From Streptomyces sp. RKAG290 (GTDB lineage Bacteria > Actinomycetota > Actinomycetes > Streptomycetales > Streptomycetaceae), in contig NZ_JAJOZC010000001.1 in assembly GCF_023701695.1 (NCBI RefSeq), positions 1,240,001 through 1,304,000 of the forward strand: DNA of 64,000 bases. The letters run 5' to 3'. Within the stretch, counting starts at the first letter, position 1. Every line of letters starts with the position of its first letter. The translations under genes were made by a program, and so were the position numbers. Under the pieces are notes generated by a model that saw only the letters and a list, made by a program, of their open reading frames with translations, searched no databases and had not been told where the DNA came from. Below are positions 47,042 to 56,675 of the stretch, piece by piece.

Positions 47042-47245
47042 CGCCTACCGGGTTAGCTGACGGGTTCGGAGCAGGAAGGTCTCCTACGGATCCCCGGCCT
47101 CGCGGAGGCAGGCATCCGATTCACCCCAGGGACTGCGTGGGTCCCCGGCTCCCCGGGCTCGCGCCTGACGGGGACTCGGCGATGGCTGCCCGGTACGTCG
47201 CGGTTGCGGCATACGAGTGACGGACAGCGGAGCCGACCGTAAGCG
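47042..47245 (-). ncRNA. c-di-AMP riboswitch (ydaO-yuaA class)
   Basis: On the minus strand, 28 bp before the peptidase start, this leader has the class landmarks in order: CCGCTTACGG near its 5' end, GCCGGGGACCCACGCAGTCC, then TGGGGTGAATCGG, and the 3' core GAACCCGTCAGCTAACCCGG followed by TAGGCG. This element senses c-di-AMP and in Streptomyces controls cell-wall hydrolases. Boundaries are approximate. Confidence 0.85.
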
Positions 47246-47330
47246 GGTGCACTTCCCCGCACCAAACGGACAGCCGGTTTTGTAGCGCATCCCACAGGGC
47301 AGACAGGCAACCTCTCCCACAAATCAGACA

Positions 47331-47376
47331 AAAGGGAAGGCCCTGGCGGCAGATGGCCCGCCAGGGCCTTCCCTTT
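47331..47376 (-). terminator. Hairpin terminator after M16 peptidase operon
   Basis: Perfect 19-bp stem AAAGGGAAGGCCCTGGCGG with an 8-nt loop, about 27 bp beyond the second M16 gene; it also insulates the riboswitch promoter region. Confidence 0.88.
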
Positions 47377-47402
47377 GCCCCGTTATCGGGGGAAGAGGCC
47401 GG

Positions 47403-48815
47403 TCAGCCGGTGACGACCGAGACCTCTCCGATGCCGAGCGCCCTGACGGGCACCTCGATCTGCGAGGCGTCCCCGACGAGGACCGTGACCAGCCGGTCCC
47501 CCGGGAAGGCGTTGACGACGGCCGCCGTCGCCTCGACGGTGCCGGTGTCCGCGAGGCGGGCGTACAGCTGCGCCTGGTAGTCGTCCGGGAGGTGCTGCTC
47601 GACCTGGTCGGCGAGGGTGCTCGCGACGGAGGCGGCGGTCTCGAACTTGAGCGGCGCGACGCCCACGAGGTTCTGCACGGCCGTCTCGCGCTCGGCGTCC
47701 GTCAGGCCGTCGGCGGCCAGCGTCCGCAGCACCGTCCACAGGTCCTGAAGCGCGGGGCCGGTGGACTCCGTGTCCACCGAGCCGCTGATGGCGAGCATCG
47801 CGGCGCCGGTGGCACCCGAGGCGGAGTCCCGGGCCGAGGAGCGCAGCACCTGGGCGAAGGCACGTACGCCGTAGGTGTAGCCCTTCTCCTCGCGCAGCAC
47901 CCGGTCGAGCCGGGAGGTGAGCGTGCCGCCCAGGCAGTACGTGCCGAGCACCTGGGCCGGCCAGACACTGTCGTGCCGGTCGGCGCCGATCCGGCCGATC
48001 AGCAGCTGCGTCTGGACCGCGCCGGGGCGGTCCACGATCACCACGCGGCCGGTGTCGTCGGCGGTGATCGGCGGGACGGGACGGGGCTCGGCGGTGTTAC
48101 CCGACCAGTCGCCGACGGTGTCGGCGAGCAGCGCGTCCAGGTCGATGCCGGTGAGGTCGCCGACGACCACGGCGGTCGCGGTGGCCGGCCGGACGTGGGC
48201 GTCGTAGAAGGCGCGCACGGCCGCGGAGTCGATCCGCTCCACGGTCTCCTCGGTGCCCAGGCGCGGGCGCGACATGCGGGCCGTGGCCGGGAAGAGCTCC
48301 TTCGAGAGCTGCTTGGCGGCGCGCCTGGCCGGGTTCGCCTGCTCGTGCGGGATCTCGTCCAGCCGGTTGCTCACCAGCCGCTCGATCTCGCTGTCGGCGA
48401 AGGCCGGTGCCCGCAGGGCCTCGGCGACCAGACCGAGCGCCTTGGCCAGCCGGGAGGCCGGAACCTCCAGGGAGACCCGGACGCCGGGGTGGTCGGCGTG
48501 GGCGTCCAGGGTGGCGCCGCACCGCTCGAGTTCGGCGGCGAACTCCTCGGCACTGTGCTTGTCGGTGCCCTCGGACAGGGCCCGCGACATGATCGTGGCC
48601 ACGCCGTCCAGGCCCTCGGGCTCGGCGTCCAGCGGGGCTTCCAGGAAGATCTCGACCGCGACGACCTGCTGGCCGGGGCGGTGGCAGCGCAGCACCGTGA
48701 GGCCGTTGGGCAGCGAGCCGCGCTCGGGCGCGGGGAAGGCCCAGGGCCTGGCCGCGCCGGGGGTGGGCTGCGGGTGGTAGTCCATCGAAACTCCAGTCGC
48801 GGCAGCGTCGGTCAC
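47403..48815 (-). CDS. M16-family peptidase-like protein, non-catalytic partner
   Basis: 470-aa insulinase/M16-fold protein without the zinc motif HxxEH; that region reads EGLDGVATIMSRALSEGT. It keeps the C-terminal substrate-binding element TLTSRLDRVLREEKGYTYGV. In M16B pairs one subunit carries the zinc site and the other the R/Y pair. GTG 48815 overlaps the stop of the catalytic gene upstream (GTGA), consistent with a heterodimer. Cytoplasmic (no signal peptide). Confidence 0.87.
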   Translation of the reverse strand: MTDAAATGVSMDYHPQPTPGAARPWAFPAPERGSLPNGLTVLRCHRPGQQVVAVEIFLEAPLDAEPEGLDGVATIMSRALSEGTDKHSAEEFAAELERCGATLDAHADHPGVRVSLEVPASRLAKALGLVAEALRAPAFADSEIERLVSNRLDEIPHEQANPARRAAKQLSKELFPATARMSRPRLGTEETVERIDSAAVRAFYDAHVRPATATAVVVGDLTGIDLDALLADTVGDWSGNTAEPRPVPPITADDTGRVVIVDRPGAVQTQLLIGRIGADRHDSVWPAQVLGTYCLGGTLTSRLDRVLREEKGYTYGVRAFAQVLRSSARDSASGATGAAMLAISGSVDTESTGPALQDLWTVLRTLAADGLTDAERETAVQNLVGVAPLKFETAASVASTLADQVEQHLPDDYQAQLYARLADTGTVEATAAVVNAFPGDRLVTVLVGDASQIEVPVRALGIGEVSVVTG

Positions 48816-50187
48816 TTGTCCGCTCCTTCGTGCGCGTCGGTGTCGTCGGCAGCGCCGTCGTCCGCCCCTTCGGCGGGTTCCGCCGGTTCGACCGGCTCGT
48901 AGACCAGCACCGCCCGGTTGTCGGGCCGCAGCTGGGCCTTGGCGGCCGTCCGGACCTCAGCCGCGGTGACGTCGAGCACCCGGTGCACGGCGGTCAGGGC
49001 GAGCTGCGGGTCGCCGAACAGCACGGCGAACCGGCACAGTTCGTCGGCGCGGCCCGCGACCGTGCCGAGACGGTCCAGCCATTCGCGCTCCAACTGGGCC
49101 TGGGCGCGTTCCATTTCCTCGGGCGTGGGGCCCTCCTCGGCGAACCGGGCGAGCTCCTCGTCGACCGCGGCCTCGATCTGCGCCACCTCGACGCCGCCGG
49201 ACGTCTTGACGTCCAGCCAGCCGAGCGAGGGCGCGCCGGCCAGCCGCAGCAGCCCGAATCCGGCCGCGACGGCCGTCCGGTCGCGGCGGACCAGGCGGTT
49301 GTGCAGCCGGGAGGACTCGCCGCCGCCCAGCACGGTCAGCGCGAGATCCGCGGCGTCGCACTCACGGGTGCCGTCGTGCGGCAGCCGGTAGGCGGCCATC
49401 AGCGCACGCGCCGGAACCTCCTCGCGGACCTCCTCGCGCAGCTGGCCGCCGATGACCTCGGGCAGCGCGCCGTCGCGCGGCGGCTGCTTGCCGTCGTGCG
49501 AGGGATGGTGCCGAAGTACTTCTCGATCCAGGCCAGCGTCTGCTCGGGGTCGATGTCGCCGACGACCGACAGCACCGCGTTGTTGGGCGCGTAGTACGTA
49601 CGGAAGAAGGTCCGGGCGTCCTCGAGGGTCGCGGCGTCCAGGTCGGCCATCGAGCCGATCGGGGTGTGGTGGTAGGGGTGGCCCTCCGGGTAGGCGAGGG
49701 CGGTCAGCTTCTCGAACGCGGTGCCGTACGGGACGTTGTCGTAGCGCTGGCGGCGCTCGTTCTTGACGACGTCGCGCTGGTTGTCCATGGACTCCTCGTC
49801 GAGCGCGGCGAGCAGTGAGCCCATCCGGTCGGCTTCGAGCCACAGGGCCAGCTCCAGCTGGTGCGTGGGCATCGTCTCGAAGTAGTTGGTCCGCTCGAAG
49901 CTGGTCGTCCCGTTGAGCGAACCGCCTGCCCCCTGGACCAGCTCGAAGTGTCCGTTCCCCTTGACCTGGCCCGATCCCTGGAACATCAGGTGCTCGAAGA
50001 GGTGAGCCAGACCGGTGCGCCCCTTGACCTCGTGGCGCGAGCCGACGTCGTACCAGAGGCACACCGCGGCGACCGGGGTCAGATGGTCCTCGGAGAGCAC
50101 CACGCGCAGGCCGTTGGCCAGACGGTGCTCGGTCGCTGTCAAGCCGCCGGAGCCGGCCTGGGCTGTGGCCGTGTGACCCATGGGCAT
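48812..50187 (-). CDS. M16-family zinc peptidase, catalytic subunit, frame broken
   Basis: About 458 aa after restoring one base. The M16 zinc motif is HLFEH (HxxEH) in RTGLAHLFEHLMFQGS, with the downstream Glu ligand in DVVKNERRQRY. The second half carries GGGESSRLHNRLVRRDRT, a degenerate R/Y region. The frame breaks at about 49502-49504 (GGG on plus strand; IPSHDGKQPPRDG resumes in another frame). ATG 50187 has GAAGGG upstream. First gene of the two-gene M16 operon. Confidence 0.87.
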
Positions 50188-50434
50188 GTACGTCCCTTCG
50201 ATCGCGATACTGGATTTGCTGCGAGACCTGCCACTGTAAGCAAGCGCACCGACACCTGGCGAAGTTCCCGTGCCGCACAAGTCAGCGGAAATGACCGCTC
50301 CGACCCCCTCGGGACGGGTGGAGAACCCCGTTTGGGACGGGTCGAGGTCGGCGTTGTCAGTGCGGCGGTCCACAATGGTCCGCGTCAGAACCTGAGGTTG
50401 CCCGAACAGAATCCGTGAAGGAGTCGCAGCAGCG

Positions 50435-52885
50435 ATGGCCCGCCGCAGCACGAAGACCCCGCCGCCGGACGACTTCGAGGAGAAGATCCTCGACATCGAC
50501 GTCGTCGACGAAATGCAGGGCTCCTTCCTTGAGTACGCGTACTCGGTGATCTACTCACGGGCCCTGCCGGACGCCCGTGACGGCTTGAAGCCGGTGCACC
50601 GCCGCATCGTTTACCAGATGAACGAGATGGGCCTGCGCCCGGAGCGCGGCTATGTGAAGTGCGCCCGCGTGGTCGGCGAGGTCATGGGTAAGCTGCATCC
50701 GCACGGAGACGCGTCGATCTACGACGCGCTGGTGCGGATGGCACAGCCGTTCTCCATGCGGCTCCCCCTCGTCGACGGGCACGGAAACTTCGGCTCGCTC
50801 GGAAACGACGACCCGCCGGCCGCCATGCGGTACACCGAGTGCCGGATGGCCGACGCGACGTCGTTGATGACGGAGTCGATCGACGAGGACACCGTCGCCT
50901 TCCAGTCGAACTACGACGGCCAGGAGCAGGAGCCGGTCGTCCTACCGGCCGCCTATCCGAACCTCCTGGTCAACGGCACGACCGGGATCGCCGTCGGCAT
51001 GGCGACCAACATGCCGCCGCACAACCTGGGCGAGGTCATCGCCGCCGCCCGTCACCTGATCAAGCATCCGGGCGCGGACCTGGAGACCCTGATGCGGTTC
51101 GTCCCCGGTCCCGACCTGCCGACCGGCGGCCGGATCGTGGGTCTCGCCGGCATCAAGGACGCCTATGCGGCCGGCCGCGGCTCGTTCAAGATCCGTGCCA
51201 CCGTCGCCGTGGAGAACGTCACGGCGCGCCGCAAGGGCCTGGTCGTCACCGAACTGCCGTTCAGCGTCGGCCCGGAGAAGGTGATCGCCAAGATCAAGGA
51301 CCTGGTCTCGGCGAAGAAGCTCCAGGGCATCGCGGACGTCAAGGACCTCACCGACCGCTCGCACGGGCTGCGCCTGGTCATCGAGATCAAGAACGGCTTC
51401 GTACCGGAGGCCGTGCTGGAGCAGCTCTACAAGCTGACGCCGATGGAGGAGTCCTTCGGCATCAACAACGTGGCACTGGTCGACGGACAGCCGCTCACGC
51501 TGGGCCTCAAGGAGCTCCTGGAGGTCTATCTCGACCACCGATTCGACGTGGTGCGCCGGCGCAGCGAGTTCCGCCGCACCAAGCGCCGCAACCGGCTGCA
51601 CCTGGTCGAGGGGCTCCTCGTCGCGCTGATCGACATCGACGAGGTCATCCGCCTCATCCGGTCGAGCGACAACTCGGCGCAGGCGAAGGACCGGCTCATC
51701 GAGCACTTCTCGCTGAGCGAGACGCAGACGCAGTACATCCTCGACACCCCGCTGCGCCGGCTCACCCGGTTCGACCGGATCGAGCTGGAGAGCGAGCGGG
51801 ACCGGCTCAACGCCGAGATCGACGAGCTGACCGCGATCCTGGAGTCGGACACGGAGCTGCGCAAGCTCGTCTCCACGGAACTGGCGGCGGTCGCCAAGAA
51901 GTTCGGCACCGACCGTCGTACGGTGCTGCTGGAGTCGGCCGGTTCTCAGGTCGCCGCGGTACCGCTGGAGGTCGCGGACGACCCGTGCCGGGTGCTGCTG
52001 TCCTCGACCGGTCTGCTGGCCCGCACGGCCAACGGCGATCCGCTCGTCTTCGCCCCGGACGCCAAGCGGGTCAAGCACGACGTGATCGTGTCGGCGGTGC
52101 CGGCCACGGCGCGTGGTGACATCGGCGTGGTGACTTCGACGGGCCGGCTGATGCGGCTCGCGGTCATCGATCTGCCACAGCTGCCGGACACCCACGCGGC
52201 GCCCAACCTCTCGGGCGGGGCGATGGTCGCCGAGTTCCTCACGCTGGAGGCGGACGAGGAGGTCATCTGCCTCACCACGCTCGACGAGGGCTCGCCGGGG
52301 CTGGCGATCGGCACCCTGCAGGGCGTGGTGAAGCGCGTGGTGCCCGACTACCCGGCCAACAAGGACGAGCTGGAGGTCATCACCCTCAGGGACGGTGACC
52401 GGATCGTCGGTGCGGCGGAACTGCGTACCGGCGAGGAGGACCTGGTCTTCATCACCTCGGACGCGCAGCTGCTGCGCTACCCGGCGGCGCAGGTGCGCCC
52501 GCAGGGCCGTCCGGCCGGTGGCATGGCGGGCGTCAAGCTCGCGGAGGGCGTGGAGGTGCTGTCGTTCGCCCCGGTGGATCCGGCGGTGGACGCCATGGTC
52601 TTCACGGTCGCCGGTTCGCACGGCACGCTGGACGACTCCGTGCTGACGTCCAAGTTCACCCCGTTCGACCAGTACCCGCGCAAGGGCCGGGCGACGGGCG
52701 GGGTGCGCTGCCAGCGGTTCCTGAAGGGTGAGGACGTCCTGGTGTTCGCCTGGGCGGGCCCGACACCCGCCCGCGCCGCACAGAAGAACGGCGCTCCGGC
52801 CACCCTGCCCGAGCCCGATCCGCGGCGCGACGGTTCGGGGACGCCGCTGGAGAGCCCGGTCGCGGTGATCGCCGGCCCCGTGTAG
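50435..52885 (+). CDS. parC: DNA topoisomerase IV subunit A-like (ParC/GyrA family)
   Basis: 816-aa type IIA topoisomerase A subunit. Catalytic Tyr133 in [12 protein letters not shown]; winged-helix segment [16 protein letters not shown]-terminal wrapping propeller with the repeat [12 protein letters not shown]. The Ser83-equivalent of E. coli GyrA is Ala93 (HPHGDAS), while Asp97 is retained. No GyrA box like QRRGGKG is obvious, so ParC is preferred over GyrA; the partner parE is not in this window. ATG 50435 has GAAGGAG upstream. Confidence 0.88.
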   Translation: MARRSTKTPPPDDFEEKILDIDVVDEMQGSFLEYAYSVIYSRALPDARDGLKPVHRRIVYQMNEMGLRPERGYVKCARVVGEVMGKLHPHGDASIYDALVRMAQPFSMRLPLVDGHGNFGSLGNDDPPAAMRYTECRMADATSLMTESIDEDTVAFQSNYDGQEQEPVVLPAAYPNLLVNGTTGIAVGMATNMPPHNLGEVIAAARHLIKHPGADLETLMRFVPGPDLPTGGRIVGLAGIKDAYAAGRGSFKIRATVAVENVTARRKGLVVTELPFSVGPEKVIAKIKDLVSAKKLQGIADVKDLTDRSHGLRLVIEIKNGFVPEAVLEQLYKLTPMEESFGINNVALVDGQPLTLGLKELLEVYLDHRFDVVRRRSEFRRTKRRNRLHLVEGLLVALIDIDEVIRLIRSSDNSAQAKDRLIEHFSLSETQTQYILDTPLRRLTRFDRIELESERDRLNAEIDELTAILESDTELRKLVSTELAAVAKKFGTDRRTVLLESAGSQVAAVPLEVADDPCRVLLSSTGLLARTANGDPLVFAPDAKRVKHDVIVSAVPATARGDIGVVTSTGRLMRLAVIDLPQLPDTHAAPNLSGGAMVAEFLTLEADEEVICLTTLDEGSPGLAIGTLQGVVKRVVPDYPANKDELEVITLRDGDRIVGAAELRTGEEDLVFITSDAQLLRYPAAQVRPQGRPAGGMAGVKLAEGVEVLSFAPVDPAVDAMVFTVAGSHGTLDDSVLTSKFTPFDQYPRKGRATGGVRCQRFLKGEDVLVFAWAGPTPARAAQKNGAPATLPEPDPRRDGSGTPLESPVAVIAGPV

Positions 52886-52907
52886 CGGCCGGCCCGGCTC
52901 GCGGCGG

Positions 52908-54008
52908 CTACGCGGCGTCGTCGCCGGGCTGCTGCACGTACCGCAGGACGCCCCACATGGATCGCTCGTGTGCGGCGTCCTGCGCTGTGTCGCCCGGCAG
53001 CGGCTCGCTGCAGCACTCCTCCAACCGCTTGTGCAGCGCGGTCGCGTCGATACCCGAGCCGATCAGCACGAGACGGGTCAGCCGTGGTTCGCCACGCGTC
53101 CAGGGCTGCGGGGCGAACCGCAGGAACCTGCCGACGGCGTGCACCGGATAGGTGTTGGCCGGGTCGGCCGCGCCGAAGTCGACATGGCCCTTGATCCGGT
53201 AGAGGCCCTCGGGGCGGGAGTCGAGGAACTCCATCAGCCTGCGGGGGTCCATGGGCACGTCGGAGGTGAAGTCGACGCTCTCGTACGCCGTGTGCAGATG
53301 GTCCCCGTGCCGCTCCCCGGAGGCCGCCGCCCGCTCCTCCAGATACAGGTCCTCGAAGGTGAGCTGGCGCGCCTTCTCCTCGCCGTCGGGCCGCAGGGCC
53401 GGATCGAAGAGCAGCTCGGGGTCGATGCGTCCGTACGTGGCGGGGACGACGGCCGCCCCGCTGCCGGTCGCCGCGACGGCTTCCCTGATGCGCAGCCGCT
53501 CCTGCTCACCGGCCCGGTCCGTCTTGTTCAGCACGACGAGGTCGGCGACGGCCAGATGACGGTCGATCTCCGGGTGGCGTGCGCGGGTGGCGGCGAACTC
53601 GGCGGCATCGACCACCTCGACCAGTCCGCCGTACACGATGTGCGGGTTGTCGCTGGCCAGCAGCATCCGCACGAGTTCCTGGGGCTCGGCGAGCCCGCTC
53701 GCCTCGATGACGATCACATCGAGGCGGGCGGCGGGCCTGGTCAGGGTCTCCAGGTAGGTGTCGAGCTCGCTCGCGTCGACCGCACAGCACAGACAGCCGC
53801 CGCCGAGCGAGACCGTCGAGCCGACCTGTCCCGCGACGGTCATCGCGTCGATCTCGATGGATCCGAAATCGTTGACGATCACGCCGATCCGGTTTCCCGC
53901 GCGATGCCGCAGCAGGTGGTTGAGCAGTGTCGTCTTGCCGGATCCCAGGAATCCTGCGAGGACGATGACCGGGATCTGCCGGCTGCGGGGCGGGGACGAC
54001 GCGTTCAA
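52908..54008 (-). CDS. CobW/ZNG-family metal-chaperone GTPase
   Basis: 366-aa G3E GTPase. Walker A GFLGSGKTTLLNHLL; metal-binding GGGCLCC (CxCC); VLNKTD for guanine specificity; EASGLAEPQELV. A C-terminal CobW_C domain has YRIKGHVDF. Members load Zn2+ or Co2+ into client proteins, often in metal-limitation regulons. TTG 54008 start is supported by GGAAAGG upstream. Converges with parC with a 22-bp gap. No zinc-regulator box was found nearby. Confidence 0.88.
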   Translation of the reverse strand: MNASSPPRSRQIPVIVLAGFLGSGKTTLLNHLLRHRAGNRIGVIVNDFGSIEIDAMTVAGQVGSTVSLGGGCLCCAVDASELDTYLETLTRPAARLDVIVIEASGLAEPQELVRMLLASDNPHIVYGGLVEVVDAAEFAATRARHPEIDRHLAVADLVVLNKTDRAGEQERLRIREAVAATGSGAAVVPATYGRIDPELLFDPALRPDGEEKARQLTFEDLYLEERAAASGERHGDHLHTAYESVDFTSDVPMDPRRLMEFLDSRPEGLYRIKGHVDFGAADPANTYPVHAVGRFLRFAPQPWTRGEPRLTRLVLIGSGIDATALHKRLEECCSEPLPGDTAQDAAHERSMWGVLRYVQQPGDDAA

Positions 54009-54029
54009 CGGGGGCCTTTCCGGGGGACC

Positions 54030-55190
54030 TCAGGCTGCCGGGACCGGCTGCGGGGGCGGCGGACCGATGTAGCGGGCCGCCGGGCGGATGATCTTGGAGT
54101 CCTCCGCCTGCTCCAGGATATTGGCGCTCCAGCCGACCACCCGCGCTGCGCAGAACGTCGGCGTGAACATCTCACGCGGCAGCCCGCACAGCTCCATGAC
54201 CACTCCGGCGTAGAACTCCACGTTGGTGTGCAGTTCCCGCCCGGGCTTCAGCTCCGCGAGAATCGCCTCGACCTGCCGTTCCACCTCCACGGCGAAGTCG
54301 ACGAGCGGGCCCCCGAAGCTCTGCGCGATGCCACGCAGCATCCGTGAGCGCGGGTCCTCGGTGCGGTAGACCGGGTGCCCGAAGCCCATGATCCGGTCGC
54401 CTGCGAGCACCCGCTCGCGGATCCAGCCGTCGATGCGGTCGGGGGTCCCGATGGCGTCCAGGGTGTCGAGGGCCCGGCTCGGCGCACCGCCGTGCAGGGG
54501 TCCGGAGAGCGCGCCGACAGCGGCCACCAGGCATGCGGCGATGTCCGCGCCGGTGGAGGCGACGACCCGGCCGGTGAAGGTGGAGGCGTTGAAGCCGTGG
54601 TCGACGGTGGAGATCAGGTACTGCTCGACGGCCCTGACCCGGGCTGCGTCCGGCACCGAACCGGTGAGCATGTACAGGTAGTTGGCCGCGTACGGCAGGT
54701 CGTCGCGGGGCTCCACCGGTTCGAGGCCCTGACCGAGCCGGTACAGGGCGGTGAGCACGGTGGGTACCGCGGCGCAGGCGGTCAGGGCGTCAGCGCGGCG
54801 CCGCTCCGCAGGGATGTCGTACACCGGCCGGAAGCCCGCCGACGCGCCGAGCAGGGAGAGCGCCGTGCGCAGCCCCGCGAGGGGACCGGAGACGGCGCCC
54901 GCGCGAGCTATGGCGGGCAGGGCGTCACGCACCTCGGCGGGCAGCCGGCGCAGTGCGGCGGTGCGGGCGGCGAAGTCGGCACGGGCGGCCGCGCCGGGCA
55001 GCTCGCCCTCGGTCATCAGGTACCAGACGTCCTCGAAGCTGCGGGTCCCGGCCAGTTCGATCGCCGAGTACTGGCGGTAGTGGTAGAAGCCTTCGCGGCC
55101 TCGGACATCGCCGAGGGCGGTGTCGGTGACGACGACGCCCGCGAGGCCTCGGGGGACGTCGAGCGGGGTTCCGCCGGTCATGGTCGTCAT
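54030..55190 (-). CDS. Citrate synthase family protein
   Basis: 386-aa citrate/2-methylcitrate synthase-fold enzyme. It condenses acetyl-CoA (or propionyl-CoA) with oxaloacetate. Catalytic His segments are GPLHGGAP and GFGHPVYR. The usual catalytic Asp in NVDFY appears as Glu (NVEFYAGVV), which may change rate or substrate. ATG 55190 has GGAGGAA upstream. Divergent from a second synthase-like gene that has an N-terminal HTH. Confidence 0.86.
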   Translation of the reverse strand: MTTMTGGTPLDVPRGLAGVVVTDTALGDVRGREGFYHYRQYSAIELAGTRSFEDVWYLMTEGELPGAAARADFAARTAALRRLPAEVRDALPAIARAGAVSGPLAGLRTALSLLGASAGFRPVYDIPAERRRADALTACAAVPTVLTALYRLGQGLEPVEPRDDLPYAANYLYMLTGSVPDAARVRAVEQYLISTVDHGFNASTFTGRVVASTGADIAACLVAAVGALSGPLHGGAPSRALDTLDAIGTPDRIDGWIRERVLAGDRIMGFGHPVYRTEDPRSRMLRGIAQSFGGPLVDFAVEVERQVEAILAELKPGRELHTNVEFYAGVVMELCGLPREMFTPTFCAARVVGWSANILEQAEDSKIIRPAARYIGPPPPQPVPAA

Positions 55191-55279
55191 TGCTTCCTCC
55201 ACGGACATTCCGGTGACCTCTGGGTTCCGGTGACTCTTGACATTGATTCGACTGTCCATGCTTGACTAGAGATCTGTCA

Positions 55280-55298
55280 ATATTGATTGAATCAATAT
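55280..55298. promoter_or_regulatory. Perfect 19-bp palindrome between divergent citrate synthase genes
   Basis: ATATTGATTGAATCAATAT: 9-bp arms around one central G, in an unusually AT-rich stretch of a GC-rich genome. A related partial site (CATTGATTCGACTG) lies at about 55241-55254. It covers the region just before the start of the HTH-citrate synthase gene, fitting repression of both promoters. Confidence 0.75.
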
Positions 55299-55314
55299 GG
55301 ATACGGTGGGCAGC

Positions 55315-56646
55315 ATGACGGATCAAGCAGGCGACGAGGGTGGCGGTTCGAAGTCCGCGCCGCAGCGGCTCACCACCCGGGAGACGGCCGAGCGCCTGGG
55401 AGTGAAACCCGAGACGGTGTATGCGTACGTGAGCCGTGGGCAGCTGAGCAGCAACCGCGCGCCCGGCGGACGCGGCAGCACGTTCGACGCGACGGAGGTC
55501 GATGCCCTGGCGCGGCGCACGGGACGCAGGGAGCCCTGCTCCCCCGCCGGTGAGCCGGCCGTCCGGACCGGCATCACCCTCATCGAGAGCGACCGCTACT
55601 ACTTCCGGGGCGTGGATGCCGCGGAGCTGGCCCTGCGGTACGCGTACGAGGAGGTCGCCGAGTGGCTCTGGACGGGTGAGCTGCGGCCTGGCATGCGTTT
55701 CGCGGCGCCAGCCGAGGCGCTGGCCGCGGCCCGCCGGACGGTCGGCGCGCTGCCGGCGCACGCCGGTTCGACGGACCGGCTGCGGGTGGCTGTGGTCGCC
55801 GCGGCCGCGGCGGATCCGCTGCGTTTCGACCTGTCGCGCGAGGCGGTGCTGGGCGGCGCCCGGAGCCTGATCCCGACCCTGGTCGCGGCCCTGCCGACGG
55901 CGGGCGGGGACGGGGGTGCGGAGGCGTCCGCCGGGGCTCTCGCCCCGGATGCCGCGGACGGGGCGTCCGGCGTCGGGCTGGCACGTCAGCTGTGGCCGAA
56001 GCTCACCGCTCAGCCGGCCGACGAGGCGTCACTCGGCGTGCTGGACACCGCACTGGGGCTGCTGATCGACCATGACCTGGCCGCGTCCACCCTGGCGGCC
56101 CGGGTCGCGGCATCCGCCCGCGCCCATCCGTACGCGGTGGTCTCGGCGGGGCTCGGAGTCCTGGAGGGGCCACTGCACGGGGCGGCCAGCGGACTGGCGC
56201 ACCGGATGCTGGCGGAGGTGCTGGAAAGGGGCGGAGCGGCCCCGGTGGTCGCGGACCACCTCCGCGCCGGGCGCCAGGTACCGGGGCTGGGCCATCGGCT
56301 GTACACCGGCGAGGACCCGCGGGCCGCAGGGCTGTTCGCCCTGCTCGCGGAGATCCCCGGGGCGGCGCCGGCGCTGGCCGCGGCCCGTGACGTGGTGAGC
56401 ACGACCGCGCGGCACGCCCCGCTGCACGCCAACGTCGATCTGGCGCTCGCCGTGCTCTCGGTCTCCTCGGGCATGGATGCGGAGGCGGGCGAGACCGTGT
56501 TCGCGGTCTCACGCACCGCGGGCTGGATCGCGCATGCCCTGGAGGAGTACGGGGAACGCCCGCTGCGGATGCGTCCCCTCGGCCGGTACACCGGGCCGCG
56601 GCCGCCTCAGCCGCTGCCCGGCGCGACGGATTCACCGCCGCAATAG
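55315..56646 (+). CDS. Citrate synthase-like protein with N-terminal MerR/excisionase-type HTH
   Basis: 443-aa fusion. N-terminal helix-turn-helix (about 17-72) with LTTRETAERLGVKPETVYAYVSRGQ. A citrate-synthase domain follows (about 85-440) with GPLHGAASG, GLGHRLYTG and HANVDLAL (Asp kept). Such proteins may be enzyme and DNA-binding regulator in one. ATG 55315 preferred; ATG 55297 sits inside the palindrome. Divergent from the plain citrate synthase gene, 124 bp from its start. Confidence 0.88.
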   Translation: MTDQAGDEGGGSKSAPQRLTTRETAERLGVKPETVYAYVSRGQLSSNRAPGGRGSTFDATEVDALARRTGRREPCSPAGEPAVRTGITLIESDRYYFRGVDAAELALRYAYEEVAEWLWTGELRPGMRFAAPAEALAAARRTVGALPAHAGSTDRLRVAVVAAAAADPLRFDLSREAVLGGARSLIPTLVAALPTAGGDGGAEASAGALAPDAADGASGVGLARQLWPKLTAQPADEASLGVLDTALGLLIDHDLAASTLAARVAASARAHPYAVVSAGLGVLEGPLHGAASGLAHRMLAEVLERGGAAPVVADHLRAGRQVPGLGHRLYTGEDPRAAGLFALLAEIPGAAPALAAARDVVSTTARHAPLHANVDLALAVLSVSSGMDAEAGETVFAVSRTAGWIAHALEEYGERPLRMRPLGRYTGPRPPQPLPGATDSPPQ

Positions 56647-56675
56647 ACGGTTCGTGAGGCGCAAATAACCGACCC

